Source of the DNA: Phoronis australis
Taxonomy: Eukaryota; Phoronida; Phoronidae
DNA length: 64,000 nt
Direction of reading: 5' to 3'
NCBI GenBank assembly: GCA_002633005.1
Contig: NMRA01000140.1
Coordinates: 608,367-672,366, forward strand
A program made the translations under genes and the position numbers. Numbering within the stretch: position 1 is the stretch's first letter; each line of letters begins with the position of its first letter. Below the pieces are notes generated by a model. It was not told the origin of the DNA. It worked only from the letters and a program-made list of their open reading frames with translations, and did not search any database. Shown here one piece after another: positions 44,077 through 57,057 of this stretch.

Positions 44077-45675
44077 AGGAGAATGCCACCCAAAAAACAA
44101 CCTAATTTGTATCAATTTAGATCGAGAAGTTCAACTCCATAACGACACACAATGCAGTTCACAGCACGGGTTACTGGTGTCAGCTTATCGCGCTTGAAGT
44201 CATCGTTTAACACCAATAAATCATCAAACTTCGATTTAAAACTCTTAAAAATACACCGAGTTCTTATAAAAACGTGTTGCTTTATTTCGCTCTTACGGAT
44301 TTATTGGTATTTGGACACGCCGTTGCCTACAAAGTTTGGCAGGCCAATAAGGTCCGTAGCAGGAGTTTGGGGTGTGTTCGGAGACAATTTCGAAGTATTT
44401 TCCGTGAGATACAGACATGAGAACCTAGATCTGTGTTGTTTAGACTTGTGATTTTTTGAGTTCTAAACACAAAACGCTTGTTATCCTGGCCAGTGGCTGG
44501 GAGCCCGATCACGCCCGTCGATCGCGGCCGGCCGGATTTACTCGTCACAGTAATCACGGCCAGTGGCTCGGAAACTGAGTCAGATATCACGAACATAAAC
44601 CAGCCAAAGTTCAGTGGAAACTAAACTTCCAGTCAAGGAAATACTATAATAGTGAGCCAAAGTAATGTGCACGTGATTATGTTGGTGAATTAGCCACGGA
44701 ACTGCAAATCTACTTACTCGTACGTCGGGAGCCGCGAATTCAGGTTCCGCTTTGGCCACAGCACCGTCAGGGCAGAAGTTGTACATTGACAATCATTATT
44801 TGAGTATTGTAAATGTAAATAAAGATTCCCCTAACACCTGGCCGTGGAATGGAAATCGAGTTGTTTCACAACAGTTTCTGCCAGCAAACACTAAATTAGC
44901 ATGAGCTCACATGGCCTCGGTGTCCCGTCAATTAGTTTTATTGCACCTAAAGCCGGTAACGCAATGATTTAATCATTGCTGGCTTCCCAAATCATTTGCA
45001 CTCACGACCACTCCAAAGGCATTACAAATCGCATCTAATGAGGCAGACTTTGTTACAGTTTTATATAAGTATTGGTTATTGAGAATAATTTATTTTGAAA
45101 CAGAACGCTCAGTAATAAACGCCAATATGGCAACTCGCAATCCCGACTTAGGACGAGATAGAGCTCATCAGGTGGATCGTTAAGTTTTACAGGCTATCAA
45201 TTTGAACAGGAATACAGTGATGAAAAAATACTAGAGAGGCGCCGTGAACAAGCTCAGACAACGGAACGTATGGAGTTATTTGGTAAGCCGGCATTCGGGA
45301 GGCACTGTCGACGTTTGCAGGCCAGACACTAGATGTTTCACGGCCTCATACTTGCTATTTACAGCCATCATTTCATTCTTCACTACTATGAGCCACTTCA
45401 TAAGCATTTCGGACTCTCGAAGAAGTAAAAAAAAAAACGATATACCCGCTTTTCTCGTAGCTGCTTAGTTCGAACAAGCGGGAACGATGCACCGCAGCAT
45501 AGCGGCATTCACTCTGCATATGAACCACTGACGTCGCTAACGTCGTTTCTCACTTTCCTCACAGGTTATCGCGACACCTCTTGGCAAGGTAAGACCGACC
45601 ATATGCGAGGCGATGTAGATATAGACCGATTAAGACGGCAAACAAAAAACTAATTAAATCGGGTGGCATTCTCCT
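44077..45675. mobile_element. 1.6-kb non-autonomous element flanked by TTAA
   Basis: Perfect terminal inverted repeats AGGAGAATGCCACCC (44077-44091) and its complement (45661-45675) are flanked by TTAA on both sides (44073-44076 and 45676-45679). TTAA target duplications are made by piggyBac and Kolobok-type transposases; an AGG end fits Kolobok better than the CCY end of piggyBac. Internal ORFs reach at most 99 codons and none looks like a transposase, so the element depends on another copy for movement. Confidence 0.85.
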
Positions 45676-45679
45676 TTAA

Positions 45680-46701
45680 GGTGGCACTGAACAGTTAGGC
45701 TGTAGCCACAGGGCATTTAAATACAAGGCGTGTGTCAAGTTTGGCGAAAGGTTTGAGGAATTTGTTGAAAAAAATGCCAGGAAACTGAGTACTTGTGTTT
45801 TTTAATGAGAAAAGCCAAGTTTTTCATCCGCGACCCACTTTCCATGCAAAATGGTGGCTGTCGCTTGCTTTCAACCCCTGATGCCTGCTGACTGAGAAAA
45901 CGGGTGCGATTTCAGGTGGCTTTCAGACAGCTGGTAAGGGGCATACTATGACCACATTTTTAGAATTTAGAGAGAACGAGCATTCTCAATCAGTTGTCAG
46001 ATTTTTTCTAGAACTCGCAGGAAACTAGTAAATTAGAGGAGAAAACTGACATTTTTTTGTTTTTGGCCCTATTTTGTGTGCCCGTATTTTTTCCGATGTG
46101 AATAAGCCGATTAAAAATCTGTAGCAGAATTAAGTTTCAGTTATCATGAGTAGTAATTTTAAGTTGGGAACGCCAAAAAACCTTTTGTTTTTTCAGACTC
46201 TCGATAAAAACGTGAGATAAGAACTCGTCTCCACTTGGGTGTGTGTCGGCAGCCGAAACCCTACAATAACTGTAGTGTGCCTCGTAATGCACTCATGAAA
46301 CCACAAAATCACGAAGGTATTCGAGAGATATCGCCTTGCATTGCAGGCAAAATTTGTAATCACACTAACTTTACTCGCGGGGTTAAAGCACAGCCCTGGG
46401 TTTATGGAATCGGTAGACTGCAAGACATTAGCTTGTATTTGCACCGAAGAATCACTTATGGAACGGATACTGAATGGATTCCCACAAATCAAAACTTCAA
46501 TCTCACCAGTTACTTCAGTACTCGCAATTTGTCCCCAAGGAAGGCGAAATACACTGTATACTCAATACGTTACTTTCCGTTTACTATTTTCTTTGTTTGA
46601 CCTGATTGACTAAAAGCCATAAGCATGTACGTGCCTTCTGTTAAAAGACTTACTTTTGATTTAGGCTGTTTCCCAAAATAGCTGGGAAAGTTATCTTTAC
46701 T
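45680..46701. other. Region without recognisable gene
   Basis: Bases 46190-46620 are unusually open in several frames on both strands (up to 121 codons on the plus strand, 99 on the minus), but no frame shows a known motif or good splice context. I do not call a gene. Confidence 0.35.
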
Positions 46702-46843
46702 CAGGCTGGGGCAGATCCAGGATTTTTTAAAAGGGGCGGGGGGTCGGATCAAGGGTCGAAGTCTAGATTTGATATCTGCTCTAAAATCAAGGGAAAAAAG
46801 TGGGTCTAGTCCCCTGTGACCCCCCTGGATCCACCTATGTCAG
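46702..46843. mobile_element. Very short hAT-like inverted-repeat element
   Basis: Left end CTGGGGCAGATCCAGG and right end (complement) TAGGTGGATCCAGGGG form an imperfect inverted pair around about 140 bases with G-rich and C-rich flanks. It is similar in type to the element at 39199. No target duplication is clear. Confidence 0.5.
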
Positions 46844-47212
46844 ATTAAAAGGGATTTTTAGACTTGGGAAGATCCGATTATTCGTTGTTGCTCGAGGCTG
46901 TGTCTATAAATTATCATTTCACTTTTTCTCAAGCCTAGAAATCGCTTTTGAATAACGGACATTTTGAAACTAGCGATAAGTGGTCAAAATCAAAAGTTAT
47001 TTTTAACAAAAGGTCGCTTAATAATAGCAGCTTTAAGTTAGATAATGCGCAGGATAATTAAGCAATGACGTGCTCAAATGACAATTAACGTCATCTGCAG
47101 GACAATTTGCTATTGCAATTGACAAAGCAATTTGTAAAACACGAGTTGTTTACGTTTTCATCTGTTCTGTCGAACTCCTGAATACTAATCAATCATGGAC
47201 GCCAGTGCCCGG

Positions 47213-47611
47213 TTGCATGAAACAGTCCCAAATAGGGACTCAACTAAGTTTTCTAAATCTTTTGAGTATTTTTTCGTACTTACAGATGTAATATTGTTTC
47301 TATAATTTTATCTTTATTATGAGCTCGTCTTTGGCCAATGACATTTCCAAATAATATGTCTAAAAACAGAGCTCTTAAGTCAGTCAAAATAATTAGGGAC
47401 TTAGTCCTTAAATTAGGGGCCTTGCATGAATAATAGTAAATCAACGTTGAGTTAATTATCGCTTTGTATCACAGCCAAAATAAAGTTAGTAAGAAGACTC
47501 GAACAGCATAAGAACCGACAACCAATGTTGTCAAAAGCCCACAAATAGGCAGTATATTTAGGGAACTCTGTTGAGTCCCTATTTAGTACAGTTTCATGCA
47601 ACCGGGTACTG
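47213..47611. mobile_element. 400-bp inverted-repeat element with CAGTG/CAGTA ends
   Basis: Long terminal inverted repeats, about 42 bp with few mismatches, begin CAGTRCCCGGTTGCATGAAA and end AAATAGGGACTCAAC (47213-47254 and the complement to 47611). The CAGTG start suggests hAT, but the flanking 8 bases do not match, so no target duplication is seen. It has no coding capacity. Confidence 0.8.
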
Positions 47612-48959
47612 AGCCCCTGTAAGATTACTTATTCACACTCCAAACACAGGGCTTCTTTAAGGTTATTTAGGACCTTATAGACTTGTCAAATGTTGCCGTG
47701 TGAATATACGAAAGAATGTAATGGTATTGTAATCTTTATTTTTGTTCCGTGGCCCAAATGTGGCCCATGAACACAGCGAAAATAAAGTCCGCACACCTCT
47801 CAATACCATACAAAACTTGTTCGAATCTTGTCTGCAAAGAACAAGAAACACAAAATTAATAAAATGGCTGACACGGGGCGTGGCCAACACAAGACACACA
47901 GAAAAAACAGACCATGGAAACAAATTATACACAAAAATTACAGCAAATTAAAGGCATACACAAAAGGTACCTCGATTGGCGTACATGAAGTAATATCCCA
48001 CTCGACCTTATTCCGCGTATCGACCTCGGCCGAATTTGTATTTATCCCATACCTAAGTTTCTTACATTTTTGAACAGATTTTTCAAATACTTCACCCAGA
48101 CTGTTTACATGGCGGTTCACATCCTATATGCATGTACTTGCGCGTTGCAAGTTTTTTCTTGAAAATGAAACAGTTTTAAAAGTAACGATTTATTTCTTGA
48201 AAAAAGGTAGTAAAAATGAAAACAACGGCAACTGAGCAGTGAACTTGTAACATCTCCTGGAAATAGTTAAAAAACAACAATTTTTTATATTTTAATTTCC
48301 TAGGAATCGGCGCCTGAGTTGCAGACGATATAGTATTCAGCAAATGAAAACTGAGAGAAAGTGTCTTATAATTAACAGCTTTGTTCCAGATTTTACGTTT
48401 AGGGCCTGGTTGCATGTCGAGTGTTAGTTACACTGTTGAAACTGTATTACTTTAAACTATATTCGGAAAGTTTGATGATAGAACCGGCTAAAGAATCGAG
48501 TCGACATTGACCTACCTTTTGAACTTTCCATGTCAGAGGTCGCTGTTGAAGTAGTGCGAGAGGTGAATACGGAAAACTATTACATGGCCGTATTTCCCTC
48601 GACAGATTCAACGCGCGTGAAATAAAATAATATTTACACAAATATACAAACTAAGAAAAATGAAAATATACAAACTGCGACCAAAACAAAGGGAACAGAT
48701 AAAGAAAGAAAATACTCACTGGACACACGACAACAGTAAGCGACTTGACGCTTCAAATGATGCAGAGTGAAAAGGGGAATCAGTGAAACAAAAGGCTAGA
48801 AAAGGCCTAGCGGCGAGACAGAAAACTAACACTAAGTAAAAGAAAAAACATCACATACAAAATACACAAGGAACAAAGTAACATGCAAATCATCCGCAAC
48901 ATCAAATATCTACAAAACTAAAGATTTTAACTTAGTATTGAAATATACTTTTTCTGTCT
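47612..48959. other. Region without recognisable gene
   Basis: Short ORFs only. The phrase GGGCCTGGTTGCATG at 48402-48416 recalls the terminal repeat of the element at 47213 and may be a fragment of a relative. Confidence 0.35.
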
Positions 48960-49420
48960 TCTTAAAACCACTTTGAGGTGAATTGGATCAGGCGTAGATG
49001 TCTTTTTACAGAAATTTAGCAAAAACGAAAGATACGTACACAACGAAGTAACAGTATCCATAACATGGCCAAATTTCGTTCGGCATAAGTACTTAAGATG
49101 AAATCTCAAATACGCTGTTAAAATTGTACAAACTATCATTTCGTTTCGTTTTATGCAACCATTCAGCATTTTCGTAAGAATCATAAAAGTCCTATTTTGA
49201 TGGCCCCTCATGCAAAAGTGGAAACTTTTGAAACCAATTCCTAACAGTACTCTGGGAAACAGTGCGTAAAGCATGGTATCCGAGTCTTCTAATGAATCTG
49301 ATCAGCCATGTCTGAAATGTGATGATCCAAATTTTGCCAATTTTGGACATTTTTACAGGGTCCTGCATAACCTTAACAGCATTACATCTTCGACTGAAAT
49401 GCGAATCATTGCGAACCTTT
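48960..49420 (-). repeat. Interspersed repeat, copy 2 of 3 (inverted)
   Basis: The reverse complement aligns through its length with 58030-58400. Landmarks (minus strand) are AAAATGTCCAAAATTGGC, CATGGCTGATCAGATTCAT, GAGATTTCATCTTAAGTA, CGAACGAAATTTGGCCATG and TGTAAAAAGACATC. ORFs of 88 and 115 codons overlap it on the minus strand but show no family motif. Confidence 0.75.
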
Positions 49421-51095
49421 TTAGGAATGTCACCAATTTCATTTTTGCAATGTTTCACCTCAGATATTCAGTACAATGCGAGATAGATATTTATTAACTA
49501 CGTTTGCTATGAACAATTTATACTAGTCGATGAGTGAGTAAGCCATTTTATTTCTAAAGCACGTTAATAACTTTTAAAAGACTCACTTACGATTCTCAGA
49601 AATAAGGAAGTTGCTCCATTTATATCTTCAATTAGTACAAAATGTAAACGAACCGTTCGAAATAATTGCATTTGTCATGAAAAATCAATGCGATATTCCT
49701 TTTTACGAAGGATATTAAGCTCAATGTTTCAGCAAATATGCTGACATCAAATATGTTTGATAATGGAACTGGAAATTCTTAATTCAACTCTAAGAGGTCC
49801 AAACACTGCTATGATGCAATAAACACTGCTATAAATTTGAAATTATTCCTGCATTTATTCGAAACCAGGCTGAAGACATAAATTTTCATATTGCATATTT
49901 CTATGTTCATTTTTCTGATTAAATAATGGAGCTTCTTCATCAAAAATAATTCGAGTGTCTTACGTAAGTGACTTTTTCTTTTCCTTTTTTGTTTTGTGCA
50001 AAAATCCTCCAGGCCAGCAACTCTTCCCGGCTGTTGAACCTCGTGACCTTCAGGCATAACCTGAGATGACGCGTGAGCTCACTTCAGGGCTTCTAGTCCT
50101 CTCTCACGGGCGTTCTCATTAAAAGCGTACTTTTCTTACGAGCTGTACTTCTTTTCTCCTCAACTGCAATTAAGTTCTTATTGACTCAATTCTTTTCTCA
50201 GTGATTGTATTTTGCTTCAACGGCCAACGTCAATCTTTGGACTTGTTCCATGATTTCCGGTTGCGACTTACTCTACGGTTAGAGGGCTCTTCATTCGCAA
50301 ACAAACTGAGATGATGGATAGTAAAATTCGAATCTTATACTGTAATCATTTTGAAAGTTGGCGTACGAGATTTCGTTCGAGACCTCAAATGAAGCCGCCC
50401 AGTTCACTCCTTTGCTGGTGCTGTATAGTTAGACTATAGCCGCTGCCAGTTTGCACCCAGAACTAAAATTCTTGGGCCAGTCCAGGTTTGACTGTAGTTT
50501 TGAGGTATGTGTTGCATTTGATGTACGTAGGTTCAGTGAATCTGGTTTGCTTGTGCATGTTGGGAATCAGAAAACGGCTCCTGGCCAGGACGCTGTTTTC
50601 AGTAGAGGCACCGCTTTTTGCAGCATAGATCGTCTAAACGCACTTGAAAGCATGCACTTAATCTCTTATACGTGTATTTCGAAAAAGTCGAGAAAATTTG
50701 TACAGTACAGTTTTTGGAGAGCATATTAATTCACTGGATTTTTGAATTCAAGAAGACAAGTTTAGGGAAACTATGTTTCTCCAGGTATCCCTCTGTGGCA
50801 AGAGAAAATGGAGTCACCGGTTGCTCTTTCGTTTTTCTCGGGCACTTTAGGAAAATCAAGGAAAGCAGTTTATCAAAAATCACAGGCAAATCTAATTTAG
50901 CTCACTTTCAATATTTCATTTTCGATTTGTTAAGATTTGTTAAGACGAAGTACAGCAATACTGAAAAGCACCCACAGCGCGACAAAAGCGCTGTTGCTGA
51001 ATATTCTATCGCTCTTCTGAGCGCTACGATTTGTCAACGCTTGCGCTGTTCTCTTATGAAATTACTCATATCTTGAGAATGCTTGTGATTGACCG
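49421..51095. other. Region without recognisable gene
   Basis: The longest ORF (50672-51076, plus strand, 134 codons) has no recognisable domain and no splice partners, so I leave it uncalled. Confidence 0.35.
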
Positions 51096-51127
51096 AGATC
51101 CTCGCGTGCTTTTCACGCGTAGGATCT
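51096..51127. repeat. 13-bp hairpin
   Basis: AGATCCTCGCGTG (51096-51108) and CACGCGTAGGATCT (51114-51127) pair with one bulged base across a CTTTT loop. It is not a histone 3' stem-loop, which has a different sequence. No gene is adjacent. Confidence 0.6.
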
Positions 51128-51197
51128 TCAATTTTAATTAAATTAGATAATTAACACAGCGAAATTGATACTAGATATATAGAAAAAGAGAAGAAGG

Positions 51198-51305
51198 ACT
51201 GGGGCATATAAGGGAGGGGAACATCGGGGCGGGGGAACATCGCAACGAGGGAATATAAGTTGGGTACATAGGGACGAGGGAATATAGGGACCGGGCAACA
51301 GCGGT
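51198..51305. repeat. Purine-rich degenerate minisatellite
   Basis: About six units of 14-18 bases around GGAACATCGGGACGAG, including GGGGGAACATCG, GAGGGAATATAAG, GGTACATAGGGACGAG and GGAATATAGGGACCGG. Confidence 0.7.
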
Positions 51306-53727
51306 AGGGTCCCACCAAACTACAGCTCCTAAGAAATGTTTGCTTTTCGTTTATGTAAAGAGGAGGTACAAGGAGGACTGTGAAGTATTACGATTGGCAT
51401 CCCTAACTTTGCCCGGAATGTGATTCTTAGTTGAGATATGATGTCTAAATACACAATATTCTGGTAATAGTTGACATCCAGGAAACTGCATGTTAGCATA
51501 TATCATTGTCAGGATACTCAGTTTTCAAAACGGATATGGTTATTACGAGGAACGTTTTTTGTGTAATAATCCATGGAAATTTTTAGAGACTCATCGAGGG
51601 TTTCAATTGTTAAGGCTTTCGAAAACAATCTCATGTTCAATGACATCGGTTATTGGCCACATTAATGTAAAAGAAATCATAAAAACGCGAAGTTTCGCTT
51701 TATTAGCTGAAAGCATCATCAGGTGAGTTCAGGTAAAAGTTAAGTGTGGTTAACGTAGGTGCAGATTGAAAGAGACTTGGGCTGAGTTCCGGAAACAAAA
51801 GTATTTCGCGAAGCAAGCTAGTGCGATCACGTGGTCTATTTGTAATACTTGGGGATATCTCGTGAAGTCTTGGGCGATTTTTCGTTTTCGAGAGGATATC
51901 GCCTCTAAGGAACACACGTCTGGTTAGCATTCACCGGCAGCACCACATACAGCACGCTGAGTAGATCGCCGCCTCAAACTCAGTTATCTTCGTCTAGAAG
52001 CTTTTGTTAGGAAACAAAAACAAGAAAAGACAACCGATTTTGCTCTTTTATAACTTTGGTCAAAGCTAATGACTTCACTCTTACCCAAAATAACCCCCAA
52101 ATGGGTTTTTGGCCGGAAAATCGATTAACTGTATCATTTCAACTTAAATATTGGAAACGTGCGTTTCGCAACTGATGCAACAAATAACGTATTGAGTGCT
52201 TGACTTCTTGCAAGTTCAATGTGAGCAGCAAAATTAAATTCTTGTATTCAAGAAGAAGGCATTGAGAAAATGTTCATCTGCAGTACAAACCTGAAAGGGG
52301 ACTTGTTATTTGGTTGCCGTAAGTGTTTTTGACGCAACTTCACGCAAGTCACAGTTTGTGCTACCAAACTACTTTTGCTGTAGTAACAGAACAATTGTCG
52401 CTATACCACCAGCACGGAAACGTTCTCATCGATTTTTAAACCACGTATTGCGAATGTATAAATGAAGTAAGACATTGGCTCTACATAATACACTGCACTG
52501 ACTGGTAAACGGGCAAGGAGCGTAAATATCGCCAATGTCTTCGTAAACCACCTGCGTACCCGGACATCGGAAAGGTACTCATATATAAATTGTAGCAAAA
52601 TATCTTTACCACGAAAGCCAAGGACAGAAGGCGAAATCGTGCGATCATACGAAGCTGTCCGAGGGCTTCTCCCTCCTCTATTCTACTCTCTCTCTCTTAC
52701 CACGAAAGGGTTTGAATTTCTACCAACAGAAATTCTTGAAAACGGAGTTGTTGGTAACTATGAAGGACGGGGCTTAAGTTGATGAGGACAAGGAATGATA
52801 CCCGAGAATTGATGAACAGCCGGAAGCGGAGAGCGACACACTGGCGCCGACTTCCAAAACTATTCACCTTTCGACGGTTGCACTTAGGTATTATATGTTG
52901 TTGATGTCTTGTTTTTGGTTCTTTATCCACGGGATCAATGTATTAAACATTTAAAGATTCATGTAGCCGCTGGTTAGCTAACTAAAAACAATAATTGAAT
53001 TTAAAAAAATCGGTTTTGTAATATTCCTTATAGGATTCCATTTCCGTCACAGGAAATACCCAAATGCTTTATTTGCGAACTCGCAATCTTAAGATGACGG
53101 CAACCTCAATAAGTCTTAAGTATTTTGTTGAGTCTCTGATGGTTTCCATGTTCGTTTGGTAACGGAAATACAATATGTGGCCGATTTTATGAGAAAAAAG
53201 ATTATTTTCGTTTTAGCCAGCTAACAATTCTAAGTAAGCCCTTCTTCGAGAAATCTTACATTTTACTGCGTTGATGGTATAAACATTTTATTTTATGAAT
53301 TCAAATGCGTGACTGAAAATTGACAAAAGGCGATTATAGACGGTACGGGTATGCCATAGACTATAGACAACAGATTCGCAACTCCGACATTTTTTGTGTA
53401 CTATCCTAGAGGAGGCGCCACTCTCCTAAATTGTCTGGTGCAGTTTCCGATTAGTGTATTTTGACGGGAAATACTCGCGTCTACTTTACTATCCATTATA
53501 TCGACATTGAGACGCTGTTCAAAGTTTTCCAATAGTAGAATTGTTGGTATCGTGATTACTTTTAGCAATGCTACTACCACCCGACCACACAACAGCCGAC
53601 CATGATTAACAGACGACGTACTTGCCGGAAATAACACCAGTAATTTGGCCATGTGTCGCTGGTGAATAATGACGTAAATGCACAGCTTTCGCCCTGGGCT
53701 TGCCGAGGGATTTTGTTTTCTCACATG
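51306..53727. other. Region without recognisable gene
   Basis: Short ORFs only. A CT-rich tract is at 52665-52700. No motif or splice support for coding. Confidence 0.4.
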
Positions 53728-54136
53728 AACCGTAAAAACGATGTTTTGCCAAAAAACTCGACGTGTCTAAAACTTTCAACCACATGACGCAACTTTTGTA
53801 AAAACACGCTTGCGCTATGCAAAGTAAACCCAGTTACTTTTTGTTAATATTTTTTAAACTTAACAATTGTAAATTGCATTTAGCTGGTAACAAACGATCA
53901 AGTTAGAACCTAATAAATTCTCTTTGAAGTTGTAACATTAAAACTTAACAAATGTTTATAAATAACAGTCAGCAGGGCTTTCCCGCGCGTGAGCATTGAA
54001 TTGACCTGAAGACAGCACAGCTAGTCTCACCGCGTGGTTCCTAGGCATTGAGGTTTGTCTCCATTTGAATGAACGTGGATATGGAATTTGCGACTCCAAG
54101 ATGTGTCCGTTTAGGAAGTTGTTTGCATGTCCTTAC
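53728..54136. repeat. Tandem segmental duplication, copy 1
   Basis: It begins AACCGTAAAAAC, shares ACTCGACGTGTCTAAAACTT, GCATGACGCAACTTTT-type and AACTTAACAAATGTTTATAA with copy 2, and ends near GTTGTTTGCATGTCC. A TATAAATA is at 53957-53964. On the minus strand a GCG|GTGAGA donor-like site is at 54030-54025. Confidence 0.85.
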
Positions 54137-54384
54137 GACTGACAGTACGTACGGGCAGTTGCGACACCCGATTTGTCAATCATAACCTTATCACTTTCAC
54201 GGAATTCCGGCATTGTTTGGTTGTTGGTATTAGTGTTTTGCAGACGATAAAATGTAAGGCGTATGGATTTCTACTTTGCTCTGCTTTGTGATTCGCTCAT
54301 GTAATATATGGAGAACCCTACACTCCTCTCAGGTTTATGACATGGGCAAAACCTCTTGGAAATTTCTTCAAAACCCCAAGACTT

Positions 54385-54790
54385 AACCGTAAAAACAATC
54401 TTTTTGCCGAAAAACTCGACGTGTCTAAAACTTTCCACTGCATGACGCAACTTTTCTGAAAACATGCTTGCGCAATGTAAATAACCTTAGTTACATTTTG
54501 TTAATAGTTTAATTTGAAACGTAACAATTTTAAATTGCATTTAGCTTTTGTAACAAATCTAACAAATACTCTTTTAAGATATAACTTTAAAACTTAACAA
54601 ATGTTTATAAATAACAGTTAGCAGGGCTTCCCCGCTTGTGAGCACTGAACTAACCTTGAAACAGCACAGCTTGACGGTCTCACCTCGTAGTTTCTTGAGT
54701 TGAGTTGGTTGTGATTCGTCTCTGTTTGAATGAACGTGTCTACGGAATTCGCCGCCGAAGATGGGTCCGTGCAGTTGTTTGCATGCCCTT
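54385..54790. repeat. Tandem segmental duplication, copy 2
   Basis: Offset 657 bases from copy 1, with the same order of landmarks, several small indels and many substitutions. It retains TATAAATA (54606-54613) and a minus-strand GAG|GTGAGA donor-like site (54683-54678). Minus-strand frames of 60 and 85 codons cross it, without known motifs. Confidence 0.85.
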
Positions 54791-57055
54791 CCGTTTTCAC
54801 ATTTACAAGTTATCAATGAATACAACTGCATTTTGTTTAGTGAAGACTTTGTTAAAATACCATCACCGTTTAATTCCAGCTATACGTTAGCTTATTTAGG
54901 AACATTCGAATACAACAAAGACATTAAGATCGTGATATGGTAAATCAAAGTTATGGCCAAATGCAACTGTAAGTATTGTAAGTTCAATAGTTGTCTGTGA
55001 TAGTCATGTACGGTGCGTATTGCATTTTCAGCAGTTACTGCATCCGATCATCAATGCCCCTGTATTACGCATCAGCTTTTGCTCCACCAGGGGTCTCTCA
55101 TGGAGAGTTTCGTAAGACGGAAATTTGATCTTGCGCGCCTACTTCACAATTGCTGCAAGAGATTTAGTCAAGTAATTACGAGCTCATCATTGTCTAGAAA
55201 TAATCTAAAAATTATCTCACTCAGCAACTAGCAGTTAATGTCAAATACTTTGCTCTGTTTGCTCAAGTGGGGTTTAATTACTTTTAACTAGGATTCAAAA
55301 TATATTGGATCTTAGTTTTTGAGAAATAACTGCTCCTAGGATTCAACAGGAATCCTAGGTTGTGTGGAACGTGAGGTGAACTGAAAAAGATAATGGCTAG
55401 AACGAAATCCGTTCACGCGAACTTGAATCCCAGCACGCAATGACAGCAGGTTCATTTCACAACGTTTAATAAACCTCGAGGTTACAAGTACATGCGTTTC
55501 GTGTATGCAGGTAGCAGTCATTCTCGACTACAGTTTTCATTTAACACTTGGTTACACACTCGCTTGAGTGAATTTCTTTCAAAATTTCTGTAGAATAGAC
55601 AATGTTCAGCTGGGGACACAGTATACTGCAGCTCACCAATCTTCGCTTTCGACGCCAATGAAACAACACCTAATTCTGAACTAGGCATTCAATCTAGGAT
55701 TTTAGAATATCACTGTTCATTGTCAAGGTTGAGAGTGAAATGCTAAAAGTGTAACCAATGGAACAATTGCTCAATGTGAGTGGTTGAAATGAGTCCTCAT
55801 CTAAAACTCACGAAACTGTAAAAAAACGACACAACACGAGTTATCAGGGGACATGCGTCACTTTGAGTGAAATCTTCGCGAGTGATGTTTGGCATACTTC
55901 TAGGCGGTTGTTTCAGTAAGACAAAGCAAAACGAGCATTTCGGTGTAACTTCCTTTTGTTGTATTGCCCATTTTATTTTCGAAAACAATTAGGACTATTT
56001 CCCAATTATTGCTATTTTCACAAGTGCACAAACATCCGCTGCAGGGAGTATAGGGTTGAGGCTTGCTCTGGCGTAAGCTTTTGACTTCATAATTATGGGA
56101 ATGCAAAAACGAAACTACTGATGTTTTTGTTTATGCCTGTTTTATATGTCTAAAATTTGACAAAACAATCAAAAATTCGATTTCACATGAATATTGAGGA
56201 ACTTTGTAAAAACTGGAGTTTGAAGCAAACGTATAATCTACAGAAATAAACACGGGCCTGCCAAAAGAGTGATTTGGCCCTTCTGAAAATTGCACCTTTT
56301 TGGAAACCATCTATTTTACCGAAAGAGCGTCCATGAAGTGGCCTGTTGGAAAAATGAAAAGGTACTTGGCCCTATTCTTTTCAATGTTTTTATGAATGGC
56401 CTGCTCATACAACTTGATCCCATTTCCTGCAATATGATCTGCGATGCTATGTATGTTTTAATCTTGGGGAAATTTTCATCGACTGAATTCCATTTTTGAT
56501 ATAGCAGCACTAATCTTTGTGTGATACAACATGATGGCGTTGCATCAGAAAGTTTCACCATTAGCTTCGGGAGCGGTATACTGGTGCATTTCAACGAATT
56601 GAAACATTGGAATTTAATTTCCAGCAGACGGAATAACCGAATGTTCTTGGTTCTGATAATCAAAGAGAAGCCATGTTATAAAATCAACCCCCAGTGCTCC
56701 CCGTCGTCGCATTGGGGAAGAGTAGAATTCCTTACCGTGGTAGGATTAGATTTCTGTTACGCACAAGAACGTCGAAACGATCAGCGAACCAAGAAATGAT
56801 TCAGAGCTTATTGGGGTTGACCAACCTTAAACTTGCAAAAATTCGGAAGTGCACAAGTAGTACTTGCCTGCAATTTGAGTAGCCAACTCATTCGGCACCA
56901 ATTCAGGGCCAGGGAAGCATGGTAATGTTTTAGCCCTAAACCAGCACGTGACATGTGTAGCGTACAGTCGCACGCACGTTAGATGTCTCTCTTGTTGTTG
57001 TTGTTGACCCAGCAGTTTACACACGTATAATAATAATACCGTAACATTGGCTCAT
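54791..57055. other. Region without recognisable gene
   Basis: The ORF pairs near 56290-56663 overlap each other on opposite strands and show no motif. A perfect hairpin is at 55335-55359. Nothing else is supported. Confidence 0.4.
55335..55359. repeat. Perfect 10-bp hairpin
   Basis: CCTAGGATTC and GAATCCTAGG flank the loop AACAG. The word CTAGGATT recurs singly at about 55289 and 55695. Confidence 0.75.
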
Positions 57056-57057
57056 AA

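Noticed and set aside
46235-46600. 121-codon plus-strand ORF with open frames on both strands
   Set aside because: No domain, no splice context and biased towards nothing recognisable; overlapping open frames of this size occur by chance.
47205-47619. 8-bp target-site duplication for the CAGTG-ended element
   Set aside because: The eight bases on each side (ATGGACGC and AGCCCCTG) do not match, so no duplication is claimed.
50672-51076. 134-codon plus-strand ORF
   Set aside because: Composition looks like translated non-coding AT-rich DNA; there is no motif, signal or neighbouring exon.
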